Assembly: GCF_002157735.2 (NCBI RefSeq)
Contig: NZ_AP018689.1
Coordinates: 372,001 to 436,000, forward strand
Length of the DNA: 64,000 bases
Reading direction: 5' to 3'
Origin: Vibrio aphrogenes
GTDB taxonomy: Bacteria > Pseudomonadota > Gammaproteobacteria > Enterobacterales > Vibrionaceae
The stretch's first letter is position 1. Every line of letters starts with the position of its first letter. Of the stretch, positions 17,117 through 25,017 are shown one piece after another. Below the pieces are notes generated by a model. The model did no database searches and was not told the origin of the DNA. It worked only from the letters and a program-made list of their open reading frames with translations. The translations under genes were made by a program, and so were the position numbers.

Positions 17117-18130
17117 ATGAAGACCAATGTTGTTCGTTTAATTAAAAAAGAGTGGTTCTTGTTGGCCATGGTAGGGGCCATCTTGTTGTCGCTGGTTATT
17201 CCTAATGTTGGGAAAAGTGCTGGTGTTTTGCATTTAGATAAAGTCACGACGTTAGGTATCGCTTTGATTTTCTTTTTGCATGGCGTTGGGCTGTCACCGA
17301 CTGCGTTGCGAGATGGGGTCGCAAACTGGCGATTGCACCTGTTTATTCAAGCGGCAACCTTTATTGTTTACCCGTTATTGTGGGTGTGTTTTGGGCAAGC
17401 GTTTTTGGTGTTTATGCCTAGTGCCTTAGCTTTCGGCTTTTGTTTTTTGTTTGTGTTACCAAGCACCATTTCCTCTTCTGTTGCCATGACGGCGATTGGA
17501 CACGGTAATATTCCCGGCGCTATTTTTAATGCTTCATTGTCGAGCCTGCTCGGGATCTTTTTAACCCCATTATTCATTCAATTTTTTATGGGCTTGGAAG
17601 GTGCTCAATTTGATGTGATGTCTTCAGTGACCTCGATTGCGCAGATGTTATTGCTGCCAATGGTTGTTGGGCAATGTGTTCGACCTTTTATTTTGACGTT
17701 TTTTGAAAAGCATAAAAGTAGCGTGAATAAATTAGATAAATATGTCATTTTACTGATTGTTTTTAATGCCTTTTCTGATTCGGTTAATGAAGGGATTTGG
17801 CATTCATTTTCACTGGATTATGTTTTATTGTCAGTGGCGATTTGTGCCGTGGTTTTACTGGTGATCGTGAATGGTATGAAATGGAGTGCCCAACGTTTGG
17901 GTTTTAAACGTGCCGATGAAGTGGCTGCTGTTTTTTGCGGAAGTAAGAAAACCTTAGCGGCAGGGGTGCCGATGGCAAAAGTCATTTTTGGTGCCGACCC
18001 ACGTTTAGGTATGCTGCTGTTACCGATAATGATTTATCATCCCTTACAGATATTTTATTGCGCACTCTTGGCAAATCGCTATCAAAAGCAAGCCATAGAG
18101 CATGAGCAACAAAAAGAGGTGAATGTTTAA
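17117..18130 (+). CDS. yfeH: Bile acid:sodium symporter family transporter (YfeH-like)
   Basis: Polytopic protein of 337 aa with about ten hydrophobic segments, resembling the BASS/YfeH family (SBF_like). Typical features are LHLDKVTTLGIALIFFLHG near the start, FVLPSTISSSVAMT in the middle and a C-terminal GSKKTLAAGVPMAKVIF motif. It should be a Na+-coupled organic anion symporter; the substrate is unknown. AAAAGGAA precedes the ATG. Its TAA overlaps the ATG of the downstream mechanosensitive channel gene, so the two are co-translated. Confidence 0.82.
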   Translation: MKTNVVRLIKKEWFLLAMVGAILLSLVIPNVGKSAGVLHLDKVTTLGIALIFFLHGVGLSPTALRDGVANWRLHLFIQAATFIVYPLLWVCFGQAFLVFMPSALAFGFCFLFVLPSTISSSVAMTAIGHGNIPGAIFNASLSSLLGIFLTPLFIQFFMGLEGAQFDVMSSVTSIAQMLLLPMVVGQCVRPFILTFFEKHKSSVNKLDKYVILLIVFNAFSDSVNEGIWHSFSLDYVLLSVAICAVVLLVIVNGMKWSAQRLGFKRADEVAAVFCGSKKTLAAGVPMAKVIFGADPRLGMLLLPIMIYHPLQIFYCALLANRYQKQAIEHEQQKEVNV

Positions 18131-18750
18131 TGTCGACGCTTATGAATACAGATTGGCTGCTGTTCACGCAAGATTACTATAAGTGGTTTATCACCATATT
18201 AGTGTTGGTCTTCTACCCGATGCTAAGACGCATGCCAGCAAGAATATTTTTAAGTAGCATGAAAGCGGGGATCAGCCCTCACCGAAAACAGCGGGCTCGC
18301 CTATTAATTAATAGCTTAACCTCGATCATTCTGATTTGTTTGTTATTGATGTTGTGGGGGATTGAGCTTCGAGGCTTACTGGTAGTGGGCTCTTCAATGT
18401 TTGCTTTGTTGGGGGTGGCGCTGTTTGCTGGTTGGTCTTTATTGAGTAACTTAACCAGTTTTTTGATTTTATTTACCCAAAATGATTGTCGTGTCGGTCG
18501 TTGGGTGAAAGTGATTGATGGGGCAAATTTTATTGAAGGCGAGATCATCGAAATGGGCTTTATGAATGTTCAGTTACGTAACTTGGAAGGCGACAGCGTA
18601 CTTTATCCGAATAACTTATTCATGACTCGCCCTGTGATTGTTTTGAAAAATAAGCCAGAAGTAAAAGTAGAAGACACAAAATCGGGAGAAGTAAAAGGTA
18701 AAAATGGGAATAAGAGAGCATTACCTGTGCGTCACTCGAGTTTTAAGTGA
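18130..18750 (+). CDS. Minimal MscS-type mechanosensitive channel
   Basis: Small MscS-family protein of 206 aa. One or two N-terminal helices precede the conserved pore-lining helix (LFAGWSLLSNLTSF) and the beta domain (VGRWVKVIDGANFIEGEIIEMG...RNLEGDSVLYPNN). The large C-terminal alpha/beta vestibule domain of full MscS is missing, leaving a Lys-rich tail. It starts on the stop of the BASS transporter, pointing to a linked role, perhaps osmotic relief during solute uptake. That link is inferred. Confidence 0.78.
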   Translation: MSTLMNTDWLLFTQDYYKWFITILVLVFYPMLRRMPARIFLSSMKAGISPHRKQRARLLINSLTSIILICLLLMLWGIELRGLLVVGSSMFALLGVALFAGWSLLSNLTSFLILFTQNDCRVGRWVKVIDGANFIEGEIIEMGFMNVQLRNLEGDSVLYPNNLFMTRPVIVLKNKPEVKVEDTKSGEVKGKNGNKRALPVRHSSFK

Positions 18751-18879
18751 CTAAAATACACTAAGCTCCTGCTATCTATAGATAAAGCGTGGTTAATAGA
18801 GAGTCTATTTAGCTGGGGATGTCACGCTCTTTTATGACTTAAATTAGTTTTTTGCGAGTTAACTGACAAAATGTTTTAC

Positions 18880-18916
18880 AAAGCGGTGTTCTTCGACAAT
18901 AATACGCCGCTTTTTT
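18880..18916 (+). terminator. Terminator-like hairpin in the satP leader
   Basis: AAAGCGG (18880-18886) pairs with CCGCTTT (18907-18913) over a 20-base loop and runs into six T residues. It ends about 33 bp before satP and 130 bp after the MscS gene. It may be the terminator of the upstream unit, or an attenuator if the satP promoter lies upstream of it. Confidence 0.6.
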
Positions 18917-18948
18917 ATATTCCGACTATATTTTAATCAGGTAAAACT

Positions 18949-19563
18949 ATGTCAACCGCAACTACTACAAAACCAGCAAATCCAGGCCCATTAGGTTTAA
19001 TGGCGTTTGGTATGACGACCATTCTTTTAAATCTACATAACGTAGGTTTATTCCCATTAAGCTCAGTGATCCTTGCGATGGGTATTTTTTACGGCGGTAT
19101 TGCTCAAGTGATCGCCGGTATCATGGAATACAAAAACGGTAATACTTTTGGTACTACTGCCTTTACTTCTTATGGCATGTTTTGGTTGTCATTAGTTGGC
19201 TTGATTTTGATGCCAAGCATGGGCTTTGGTGAAGCCACCTCCGCGCACTTTTTAGCGTCATACCTAACTATTTGGGGTATCTTTACTGGCTTCATGTTTA
19301 TTGCGACTTTGCCTCGTTATCCAGTGGCTAAACAAGTGGTATTCGGTAGCTTGACGATTCTGTTCTTCTTATTAGCAGCGGGTGATTTCTCTGGTAATGC
19401 AACGATTGGCTTTATTGCTGGTATTGTTGGCCTGTTCTGTGGTTCTAGCGCGGTTTACCTTGCAGTAGCAACTATCATTAATTTGGAATACGGCCGTACA
19501 GTTCTTCCTATTGGTGAGAAGAAAGTAACGGCTGCTGTTGAGTCGATTAAAGCCGCAGCTTAA
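18949..19563 (+). CDS. satP: Acetate/succinate:proton symporter (YaaH/SatP family)
   Basis: Inner-membrane transporter of 204 aa with six hydrophobic segments and the GPR1/FUN34/YaaH signature NPGPLGLMAFGMTT at residues 11-24. The family imports acetate or succinate with protons. TCAGGT lies 9 bases before the ATG. It appears monocistronic, with a strong terminator directly downstream. Confidence 0.9.
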   Translation: MSTATTTKPANPGPLGLMAFGMTTILLNLHNVGLFPLSSVILAMGIFYGGIAQVIAGIMEYKNGNTFGTTAFTSYGMFWLSLVGLILMPSMGFGEATSAHFLASYLTIWGIFTGFMFIATLPRYPVAKQVVFGSLTILFFLLAAGDFSGNATIGFIAGIVGLFCGSSAVYLAVATIINLEYGRTVLPIGEKKVTAAVESIKAAA

Positions 19564-19590
19564 TTTTCGCTTAATTATTTTTAGTGATTG

Positions 19591-19620
19591 AAACCTCAGC
19601 GTTGTGCTGAGGTTTTTTTT
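19591..19620 (+). terminator. Intrinsic terminator of satP
   Basis: A perfect 10-bp stem (19591-19600 with 19606-19615), a 5-base loop and a run of eight T residues, starting 28 bp after the satP stop. Confidence 0.93.
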
Positions 19621-19665
19621 ATCTGAATATTAGATTTTATTTGATCTCTGTAATACCATGGGCTT

Positions 19666-19684
19666 CCCACATTGTGTGGGTTTT
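19666..19684 (+). terminator. Short hairpin with T-rich tail just upstream of the FMN riboswitch
   Basis: CCCACA (19666-19671) pairs with TGTGGG (19675-19680) over a 3-base loop, followed by TTTT. It may be a second terminator for satP or mark the transcript start region of ribB. It lies 10 bp before the conserved riboswitch core. Confidence 0.45.
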
Positions 19685-19690
19685 ATTAAT

Positions 19691-19832
19691 TATTCTCAGG
19701 GCGGGGCGCAATTCCCCACCGGCGGTATATAGCGATGAAGCTATCAGCCCGCGAGCGCTTAATCTTCGGATTGAGGTCAGCAGATCTGGTGAGAAGCCAG
19801 AGCCGACAGTAATAGTCTGGATGGGAGAGGAT
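19691..19832 (+). ncRNA. FMN riboswitch (RFN element)
   Basis: The conserved RFN blocks are visible in order: TTCTCAGGGCGGGG, AATTCCCCACCGGCGGTA, AGCCCGCGAGCG, GGTCAGCAGATCTGGT, and the closing GATGGGAGAGGAT. FMN binding represses expression of the downstream ribB. An unusually long stretch of about 118 bp separates the aptamer from the ribB start. It holds a small hairpin (ACTTGG 19875-19880 with CCAAGT 19888-19893) that could belong to the expression platform. No long T run follows, so translational or Rho-dependent control is more likely than intrinsic termination. Confidence 0.95.
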
Positions 19833-19951
19833 AAATGTCGTTAGACTCAAGTCTATCGGCCTTGTATTGATCGTACTTGGTATCTCGCCAAGTGCTGTTT
19901 GATCCCTTCTTAAAAATAGCCCTGATTCTGGTACCTACAGGAGTCATTACC

Positions 19952-20614
19952 ATGAATCAGAACCAACCTTCTTTACTTGCCGAGTTCGGTAACCCTTTTG
20001 AGCGTGTTGAAGCAGCGCTTATGGCATTAAAACAGGGACAAGGTGTTCTTGTCTTAGATGATGAGGACCGTGAAAACGAAGGCGACCTTATTTATTCCGC
20101 TGAAACCTTAACCGATACTCAAATGGCCTTAATGATCCGCGAAGGTAGTGGTATCGTTTGCTTATGCTTGACGGATGAGCAGGCAAATCAACTTGCATTA
20201 CCTCCAATGGTGGTCAATAACAACAGCCAAAACCAAACGGCGTTTACTGTGTCGATTGAAGCCAAACAAGGCGTGACGACCGGTGTATCAGCAGCCGACC
20301 GCGTAACTACGATAAAAACCGCGATTTTTGCCGATGCTAAACCGGATGATCTGGCACGCCCAGGCCATGTTTTTCCTCTGCGTGCTCGCCAAGGTGGAGT
20401 ATTTACTCGCCGAGGTCATACCGAAGGTACGACGGATTTGATGCAACTTGCCGGCTTGAATCCTGCAGGAGTGTTATGTGAAGTCACTAACCCAGATGGC
20501 ACCATGGCTAGAGCCGAAGAAATCGTCGCCTTTGGTAAATTACACAATATGCCAGTGTTAACGATCGATGACATTGTGATGTATCGAGAATCACTTATTC
20601 AGAAGCAAGCGTAG
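19952..20614 (+). CDS. ribB: 3,4-dihydroxy-2-butanone-4-phosphate synthase
   Basis: Riboflavin biosynthesis enzyme of 220 aa converting ribulose 5-phosphate to 3,4-dihydroxy-2-butanone 4-phosphate and formate. The acidic motif [11 protein letters not shown] (about 34-44), [11 protein letters not shown] and [22 protein letters not shown] are the family's active-site segments. There is no fused GTP cyclohydrolase II domain. The ATG at 19952 is chosen because AGGAG lies 9 bases upstream and it matches known RibB N-termini. Regulated by the FMN riboswitch upstream; not linked to other rib genes. Confidence 0.95.
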   Translation: MNQNQPSLLAEFGNPFERVEAALMALKQGQGVLVLDDEDRENEGDLIYSAETLTDTQMALMIREGSGIVCLCLTDEQANQLALPPMVVNNNSQNQTAFTVSIEAKQGVTTGVSAADRVTTIKTAIFADAKPDDLARPGHVFPLRARQGGVFTRRGHTEGTTDLMQLAGLNPAGVLCEVTNPDGTMARAEEIVAFGKLHNMPVLTIDDIVMYRESLIQKQA

Positions 20615-20650
20615 GTTTTTTCAGTCACTATATTGACGAAATAATGATAT

Positions 20651-20681
20651 GAGGCAGTCATGAGCGACTGCCTCGTTTTTT
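20651..20681 (+). terminator. Intrinsic terminator of ribB
   Basis: A perfect 9-bp stem (20651-20659 with 20666-20674), a 6-base loop and a T run, 36 bp after the ribB stop. Confidence 0.92.
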
Positions 20682-20927
20682 GGTGTGATTAAAAATAGAT
20701 TATTGATTAAGAGGGCTGCTGCTTTATCGCTATCTACTCATGAGTATACGTTGATAAACAGTGTATTTACTCGCTCTTAACTTTTTATTTTCAATTTTCT
20801 TGAGATTAACCATTTTATTGCTATCTAGTTATTGCCATTGTTATCGAGATAAAAACCCTCTTTTGTGCATCCTTTTTTTCTTTGCTACGTGTTAGGAGTA
20901 TAGATTGAATGAAAGGTGCATTACATC
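20682..20927. other. Non-coding leader upstream of the permease-SigZ cassette
   Basis: AT-rich stretch with no gene. It contains a perfect 12-bp palindrome, TACTCATGAGTA at 20735-20746, which could be an operator but has no known match. The promoter of the cassette should lie here; no convincing sigma-70 pair was found, and an ECF-type promoter recognised by the cassette's own sigma factor cannot be excluded. Confidence 0.4.
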
Positions 20928-21911
20928 ATGCTGGAAATTTTTACTACCTTAGCGAATTGGTTGACCTACGATACTTTCAACTTACCTCGCCATACTCCTA
21001 GTGCAGAGGCTATTCATTTTTTTATCGAAGATACCTCTAAGATTTTAGTTCTATTGGTTTTGCTTATTTATATCATTGCATTTTTAAGAGCAGCTTTGAA
21101 TGTCGAGCGTGTGCGTGATTTCCTACAAGGCAAAAGAAAAGGGGTGGGGTATGTATTAGGGGCGACATTTGGGGCGATCACGCCATTTTGTTCATGCAGC
21201 TCCATTCCTCTTTTTATGGGATTTATTTCAGCACGTATTCCTTTGGGGGTCACCATGGCCTTTTTGGTGACTTCGCCACTGATCAATGAAGTTGTAGTGA
21301 TCATGCTTGGCGGGATATTAGGGATTAAATTCACCTTAATGTATATCATCTTGGGCATTTCATTAGGCGTGGTTGCTGGCCTTTTAATTGATATGACTAA
21401 ATCCTATCGTTGGTTGCAGCCATTTTTGGCCAATATTTATGAACATGAGCAGCAAGCTAGCAATACCGTGGATGTAGTAACCACCAAAACATTGTCATTA
21501 AAAGAACATCACCTTTTTGCCAAACAAGAAATGCTTGCGGTTGTTAAACGTATTTGGAAATGGGTCATTGTTGGTGTTGGGATTGGCGCAATGATACATG
21601 GTTTCATTCCTGCGCAATGGTTTAAAGAAAACTTATCAGCAGGTCAATGGTGGTCAGTACTAGTTTCTTCCTTGATTGCAATTCCAATGTATACCAATGC
21701 TAGCGGTATTGTACCGATTATGGCGTCTTTAATTGATAAAGGCGTTCCTCTTGGTACGACTTTGGCCTTTTGCATGAGTGCGGTTGCGGTAAGTTTGCCG
21801 GAATTTATTATGCTCAAGCAAGTGATGACATATCGCTTACTTGCAATGTTAGCAGGATACATCTTTGTGGCGATCACGCTGATTGGCTGGATGTTTAATT
21901 ACTATTATTAA
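20928..21911 (+). CDS. DUF318/ArsP-like permease
   Basis: Integral membrane protein of 327 aa with about eight hydrophobic helices. TPFCSCSSIPLFMGF (C88 and C90) and a second half with IPMYTNASGIVPIM show the duplicated fold of the DUF318/UPF0718 permeases, which include the organoarsenical exporter ArsP. The paired Cys suggest handling of a thiophilic metal or metalloid, or a redox step; the substrate is unknown. GAAAGG precedes the ATG at 20928; a GTG at 20916 is less likely. It is followed after 9 bp by a CxxC protein, a pairing often seen with this family, and then by sigZ. Confidence 0.82.
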   Translation: MLEIFTTLANWLTYDTFNLPRHTPSAEAIHFFIEDTSKILVLLVLLIYIIAFLRAALNVERVRDFLQGKRKGVGYVLGATFGAITPFCSCSSIPLFMGFISARIPLGVTMAFLVTSPLINEVVVIMLGGILGIKFTLMYIILGISLGVVAGLLIDMTKSYRWLQPFLANIYEHEQQASNTVDVVTTKTLSLKEHHLFAKQEMLAVVKRIWKWVIVGVGIGAMIHGFIPAQWFKENLSAGQWWSVLVSSLIAIPMYTNASGIVPIMASLIDKGVPLGTTLAFCMSAVAVSLPEFIMLKQVMTYRLLAMLAGYIFVAITLIGWMFNYYY

Positions 21912-21920
21912 GGGTAGACT

Positions 21921-22157
21921 ATGAAAAAAGTGAATGTGTATGGCTCCGGATGTGCTAATTGTACTGAAACCGTAAACCGATTCATTGAGGTGGCTCAAGA
22001 TATGAATATCAAGGTATCGGTTGAGAAAACCACTAACTTAGAAGCAATCATGTTAGCCGGTATCATGAGTACTCCAGGGGTCGCGATTGATGGTGTAGTA
22101 AAGCATACGGGATCAGTGCCTAGCAAAGAGGTCGTGATGCAATTACTCAGTGAATAA
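21921..22157 (+). CDS. Thioredoxin-like CxxC protein (redox-active disulfide protein 2 family)
   Basis: Compact thioredoxin-fold protein of 78 aa. The redox pair is in GSGCANCTETV (C11 and C14), and STPGVAIDG supplies the expected cis-Pro loop. No signal peptide is present, so it should act in the cytoplasm. Located 9 bp after the permease gene, it probably delivers reducing equivalents, or a metal or thiol adduct, to the permease; this partnership is inferred from conserved pairing. GGGT and AGAC precede the ATG; the ribosome binding site is weak. Confidence 0.82.
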   Translation: MKKVNVYGSGCANCTETVNRFIEVAQDMNIKVSVEKTTNLEAIMLAGIMSTPGVAIDGVVKHTGSVPSKEVVMQLLSE

Positions 22158-22165
22158 ACAAGTTG

Positions 22166-22210
22166 ATAAGATGCCTAAGTTAAAAAAGGCATCTTATTGT
22201 TCGTTTTAGA
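22166..22210 (+). terminator. Attenuator-like hairpin between the CxxC protein and sigZ
   Basis: ATAAGATGCC (22166-22175) pairs perfectly with GGCATCTTAT (22188-22197), with an A-rich 12-base loop. The T tract beyond it is interrupted (TGTTCGTTTT), so partial rather than complete termination is likely. It would reduce sigZ relative to the permease genes. Confidence 0.6.
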
Positions 22211-22223
22211 GAGCCTATATTAG

Positions 22224-22748
22224 ATGAAGTGTTTATTAAAAGCGTGGAATGACAATGAAAAATTGATTTTCAATTGGTTGGTTAAACAAACGCAAGATCA
22301 AGAGCTTGCACAAGATATCATGCAAGATGTCTTTTTAAGTTCGATGAAAAATCCTAACCGTTTTTGTAACTTAGATGATGCAAAGTCTTGGTTATTTAAA
22401 GTCGTGAAGAATCGCTATATTGATGTTTTGCGAAAACAAATATTAAGCGAAGAGATTGATGACAATGTGCCTAGCCATAAAATAGAGCAAGATACCGTTG
22501 TGCAAATGCAAACGTGTTTACCTATCATCTTGCCAATGTTATCACCTTCTGAGAGGTCAGTGATTGAGTTATGTGACTTGCAAGGACTGACCCAAAAACA
22601 GTATGCGCAGCAATATGATTTATCGTTAAGTGCTGTCAAAGCAAGACTACTTCGAGCTCGCAAGAAATTAAAAACATTGCTGATTGAACAGTGCCAAGTG
22701 AAGAAAGAAGACGGTGTGGTTTGTTGTTTTAAAGGTATAAATACTTGA
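22224..22748 (+). CDS. sigZ: ECF RNA polymerase sigma factor SigZ
   Basis: Sigma factor of 174 aa. Region 2 is seen in FNWLVKQTQDQELAQDIMQDVFL and DDAKSWLFKVVKNRYIDVLR; region 4 in LSPSERSVIELCDLQGLTQKQYAQQYDLSL with SAVKARLLRARKKLK as the recognition helix. The SigZ family lacks a dedicated anti-sigma factor, and none is present here. The C-terminal tail has three cysteines (C157, C167, C168), which could sense redox state or metal. It is the last gene of the permease/CxxC cassette, separated by a hairpin. It may activate the cassette's own promoter; no target sequence could be assigned. Confidence 0.85.
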   Translation: MKCLLKAWNDNEKLIFNWLVKQTQDQELAQDIMQDVFLSSMKNPNRFCNLDDAKSWLFKVVKNRYIDVLRKQILSEEIDDNVPSHKIEQDTVVQMQTCLPIILPMLSPSERSVIELCDLQGLTQKQYAQQYDLSLSAVKARLLRARKKLKTLLIEQCQVKKEDGVVCCFKGINT

Positions 22749-22764
22749 CCCAAAACTGAAAATA

Positions 22765-22803
22765 CAAAAAAAGGCGTAGCGGTTACTAACCTGCTACGCC
22801 TTT
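22765..22803 (-). terminator. Terminator of the tRNA transcript (possibly bidirectional)
   Basis: An 11-bp stem (22770-22780 with 22793-22803) is followed on the minus strand by a run of T residues. It lies 8 bp past the tRNA 3' end. On the plus strand it may also stop sigZ transcription. Confidence 0.88.
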
Positions 22804-22810
22804 CTGTATA

Positions 22811-22887
22811 TGGTGGCCCCACACAGACTTGAACTGTGGACCTAACGATTATGAGTCGTGCGCTCTAACCAACTGAGCTATGGGGCC
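22811..22887 (-). tRNA. ileX: tRNA-Ile2 (CAU anticodon, read as AUA after lysidine modification)
   Basis: The 77-nt gene including encoded CCA folds as a full cloverleaf: acceptor GGCCCCA/TGGGGCC, D stem GCTC/GAGC, T stem CACAG/CTGTG, and anticodon loop CTCATAA. The CAU anticodon could mean Met, but the acceptor stem and the GCGA-like anticodon arm match bacterial tRNA-Ile2, whose C34 is changed to lysidine by TilS. Its location beside rpoD matches ileX of E. coli. Position 27-43 is a C-U mismatch at the top of the anticodon stem. Confidence 0.93.
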
Positions 22888-22900
22888 GAATTGTTGGAAG

Positions 22901-22929
22901 ATTATAGGGGAATGACTGAGTGCTGTCTA
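22901..22929 (-). promoter_or_regulatory. Sigma-70 promoter of the tRNA-Ile2 gene
   Basis: On the minus strand TAGACA (22929-22924) and a perfect TATAAT (22906-22901) are separated by 17 bp. Transcription would start about 7 bp before the mature tRNA 5' end. This is the best promoter in the window. Confidence 0.85.
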
Positions 22930-22993
22930 GATAGGAGCTCGTATAATGCGCTTAGTTTTTATCCACTTAAACCATTTTAAATTGTAGATACAA

Positions 22994-23020
22994 AAAAGGT
23001 GAGCTTAACACTCACCTTTT
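22994..23020 (-). terminator. Intrinsic terminator of rpoD
   Basis: A 10-bp stem (22994-23003 with 23011-23020) with a 7-base loop, followed on the minus strand by T residues, 20 bp after the rpoD stop. Confidence 0.9.
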
Positions 23021-23039
23021 GATCTAACTAATAGCTTAC

Positions 23040-24896
23040 TTACTCGTCTAGGAAGCTGCGCAGTGTTTCTGAGCGGCTTGGATGACGAAGTTTACGTAGT
23101 GCTTTTGCTTCGATTTGACGAATACGTTCACGAGTCACATCGAATTGCTTACCCACTTCTTCTAACGTGTGGTCGGTGTTCATGTCGATACCGAAACGCA
23201 TACGTAGAACTTTCGCTTCACGAGGGGTTAGGCCTGCTAGAACGTCTTTAGTCGCAAACTTCAAGCTGGTTGAGGTTGCTGAATCTAGAGGCAATTCTAG
23301 AGTGGTATCTTCAATGAAATCGCCTAGATGTGAATCTTCATCATCACCGATAGGGGTTTCCATTGAGATTGGCTCTTTAGCAATCTTCAAGACTTTACGA
23401 ATTTTGTCTTCTGGCATTTGCATGCGTTCAGCCAATTCTTCTGGTAGTGGTTCACGACCCATTTCTTGAAGCATCTGACGAGAGATACGGTTCAATTTGT
23501 TAATGGTTTCGATCATGTGTACCGGAATACGGATCGTACGTGCTTGGTCTGCGATTGAACGAGTGATCGCCTGACGAATCCACCAAGTAGCATAAGTTGA
23601 GAACTTATAACCACGACGGTATTCGAATTTATCAACGGCTTTCATTAGACCGATGTTACCTTCTTGGATTAAATCTAAGAATTGTAAACCACGGTTAGTG
23701 TATTTTTTCGCAATTGAGATAACCAAACGAAGGTTAGCTTCAACCATTTCTTTTTTCGCACGACGAGCTTTAGCTTCACCGATTGACATACGACGGCTGA
23801 TATCTTTGATGGTTTGTACATTCAAAGACGTTTCTTCTTCGATAGATTTTAACTTGAAGATACAGCGACGTAGCTCTTCTTCACTTTGTTTGATCTTGTC
23901 TGCATACGGTTTACCAGACGATAAAATATCATCTAACCAAGCATCGGAAGATTCATTACCAGTGAAAGCTTGAACAAAGGCTTTCTTCGGCATTTTGCCA
24001 TATTCAACGACAGTACGAATAATTAAACGTTCTTGTGTACGAACACGATCCATTGAGTTCTTTAAGCCGTTGACTAGGTAGTCAAATTGCTTTGGAACTA
24101 AACGGAACTGACGGAAGACATCTAAAAACTCTTGCTTGATATCAGTGATGGCTTTACTTGAGCGGCCATGTTCGTTGATAGCAAGTTGAAGATTTTGATA
24201 AGTATTGCGAAGCTCAGTGAAACGCTCTAGAGCAAGCTCTGGATCGATACCAACTTCTTCTTCTTCCGTTTCTGAATCGTCATCATCTTCATCGTCGTCA
24301 TCCAGATCATCATCATCGTCATCAACGACAGATAATTCTGAACCAACGTGAGTCGCGGTTGGAGCTGCGTTGCCATCATCATCTGGATCGACAAAACCAG
24401 AGATAATGTCAGTTAAGCGAAGCTCTTCGGCTTGAACTTTATCGAATTGTTCAAGGATATAAGAAATCGTGCCTGGGTATTCTGCGACTGAGCATTGGAC
24501 TTGGTTGATGCCATCTTCAATGCGTTTTGCAATGTCGATCTCACCTTCACGAGTTAATAGTTCAACCGTACCCATTTCACGCATATACATACGTACTGGG
24601 TCTGTTGTTCGGCCAATTTCACTTTCAACACTTGAAAGTGCAGCTGCTGCAGCTGCTGCAGCTTCGGCTGCGTCTTCATCTGCTACGGCCTCATTCAACA
24701 TAAGATCATCCGCATCAGGTGCGGTTTCAACGACTTGGATACCCATGTCGTTAATCATTTGAATGATGTCTTCTACCTGTTCTGAATCTACGATTTCTTC
24801 AGGTAGGTGGTCGTTTACTTCGGCGTAGGTCAGGTAGCCTTGTTCCTTACCTTTGGCGACAAGTAACTTGAGCTGTGACTGCGGATTTTGATCCAT
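23040..24896 (-). CDS. rpoD: Primary sigma factor RpoD (sigma-70)
   Basis: Housekeeping sigma factor of 618 aa, close to the E. coli length. Region 1.1 is at the N-terminus ([20 protein letters not shown]), region 1.2 at [20 protein letters not shown], and regions 2.3-2.4 at [20 protein letters not shown]. The region 4.2 helix-turn-helix is [19 protein letters not shown] near the C-terminus. A very acidic segment (about 190-215) falls in the non-conserved region, as in other gammaproteobacteria, and there is an Ala run near residue 80. It lies 121 bp downstream of dnaG with no terminator between, so read-through from the macromolecular synthesis operon is likely. Confidence 0.98.
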   Translation of the reverse strand: MDQNPQSQLKLLVAKGKEQGYLTYAEVNDHLPEEIVDSEQVEDIIQMINDMGIQVVETAPDADDLMLNEAVADEDAAEAAAAAAAALSSVESEIGRTTDPVRMYMREMGTVELLTREGEIDIAKRIEDGINQVQCSVAEYPGTISYILEQFDKVQAEELRLTDIISGFVDPDDDGNAAPTATHVGSELSVVDDDDDDLDDDDEDDDDSETEEEEVGIDPELALERFTELRNTYQNLQLAINEHGRSSKAITDIKQEFLDVFRQFRLVPKQFDYLVNGLKNSMDRVRTQERLIIRTVVEYGKMPKKAFVQAFTGNESSDAWLDDILSSGKPYADKIKQSEEELRRCIFKLKSIEEETSLNVQTIKDISRRMSIGEAKARRAKKEMVEANLRLVISIAKKYTNRGLQFLDLIQEGNIGLMKAVDKFEYRRGYKFSTYATWWIRQAITRSIADQARTIRIPVHMIETINKLNRISRQMLQEMGREPLPEELAERMQMPEDKIRKVLKIAKEPISMETPIGDDEDSHLGDFIEDTTLELPLDSATSTSLKFATKDVLAGLTPREAKVLRMRFGIDMNTDHTLEEVGKQFDVTRERIRQIEAKALRKLRHPSRSETLRSFLDE

Positions 24897-25017
24897 CGAC
24901 GATATCCAACTTGAGGTCTGAGTGAAGAATATTAGTATGCGAAATGCAAACCGCCAATTATAACAAATTTAATCATTGCTCGCCACTCAAGAACCGTGAT
25001 CTTGGGGCGTTGCTGAA

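Noticed and set aside
19641..19844. Open frame across the FMN riboswitch
   Set aside because: The sequence is explained by the conserved RNA structure; the translation is unlike any protein.
22942..22947. Plus-strand TATAAT between the tRNA and rpoD
   Set aside because: No -35 element at proper spacing and no plus-strand gene to transcribe.
24469..24762. Antisense open frame inside rpoD, Ala/Ser-rich
   Set aside because: It results from the repetitive Ala codons of RpoD read on the other strand.
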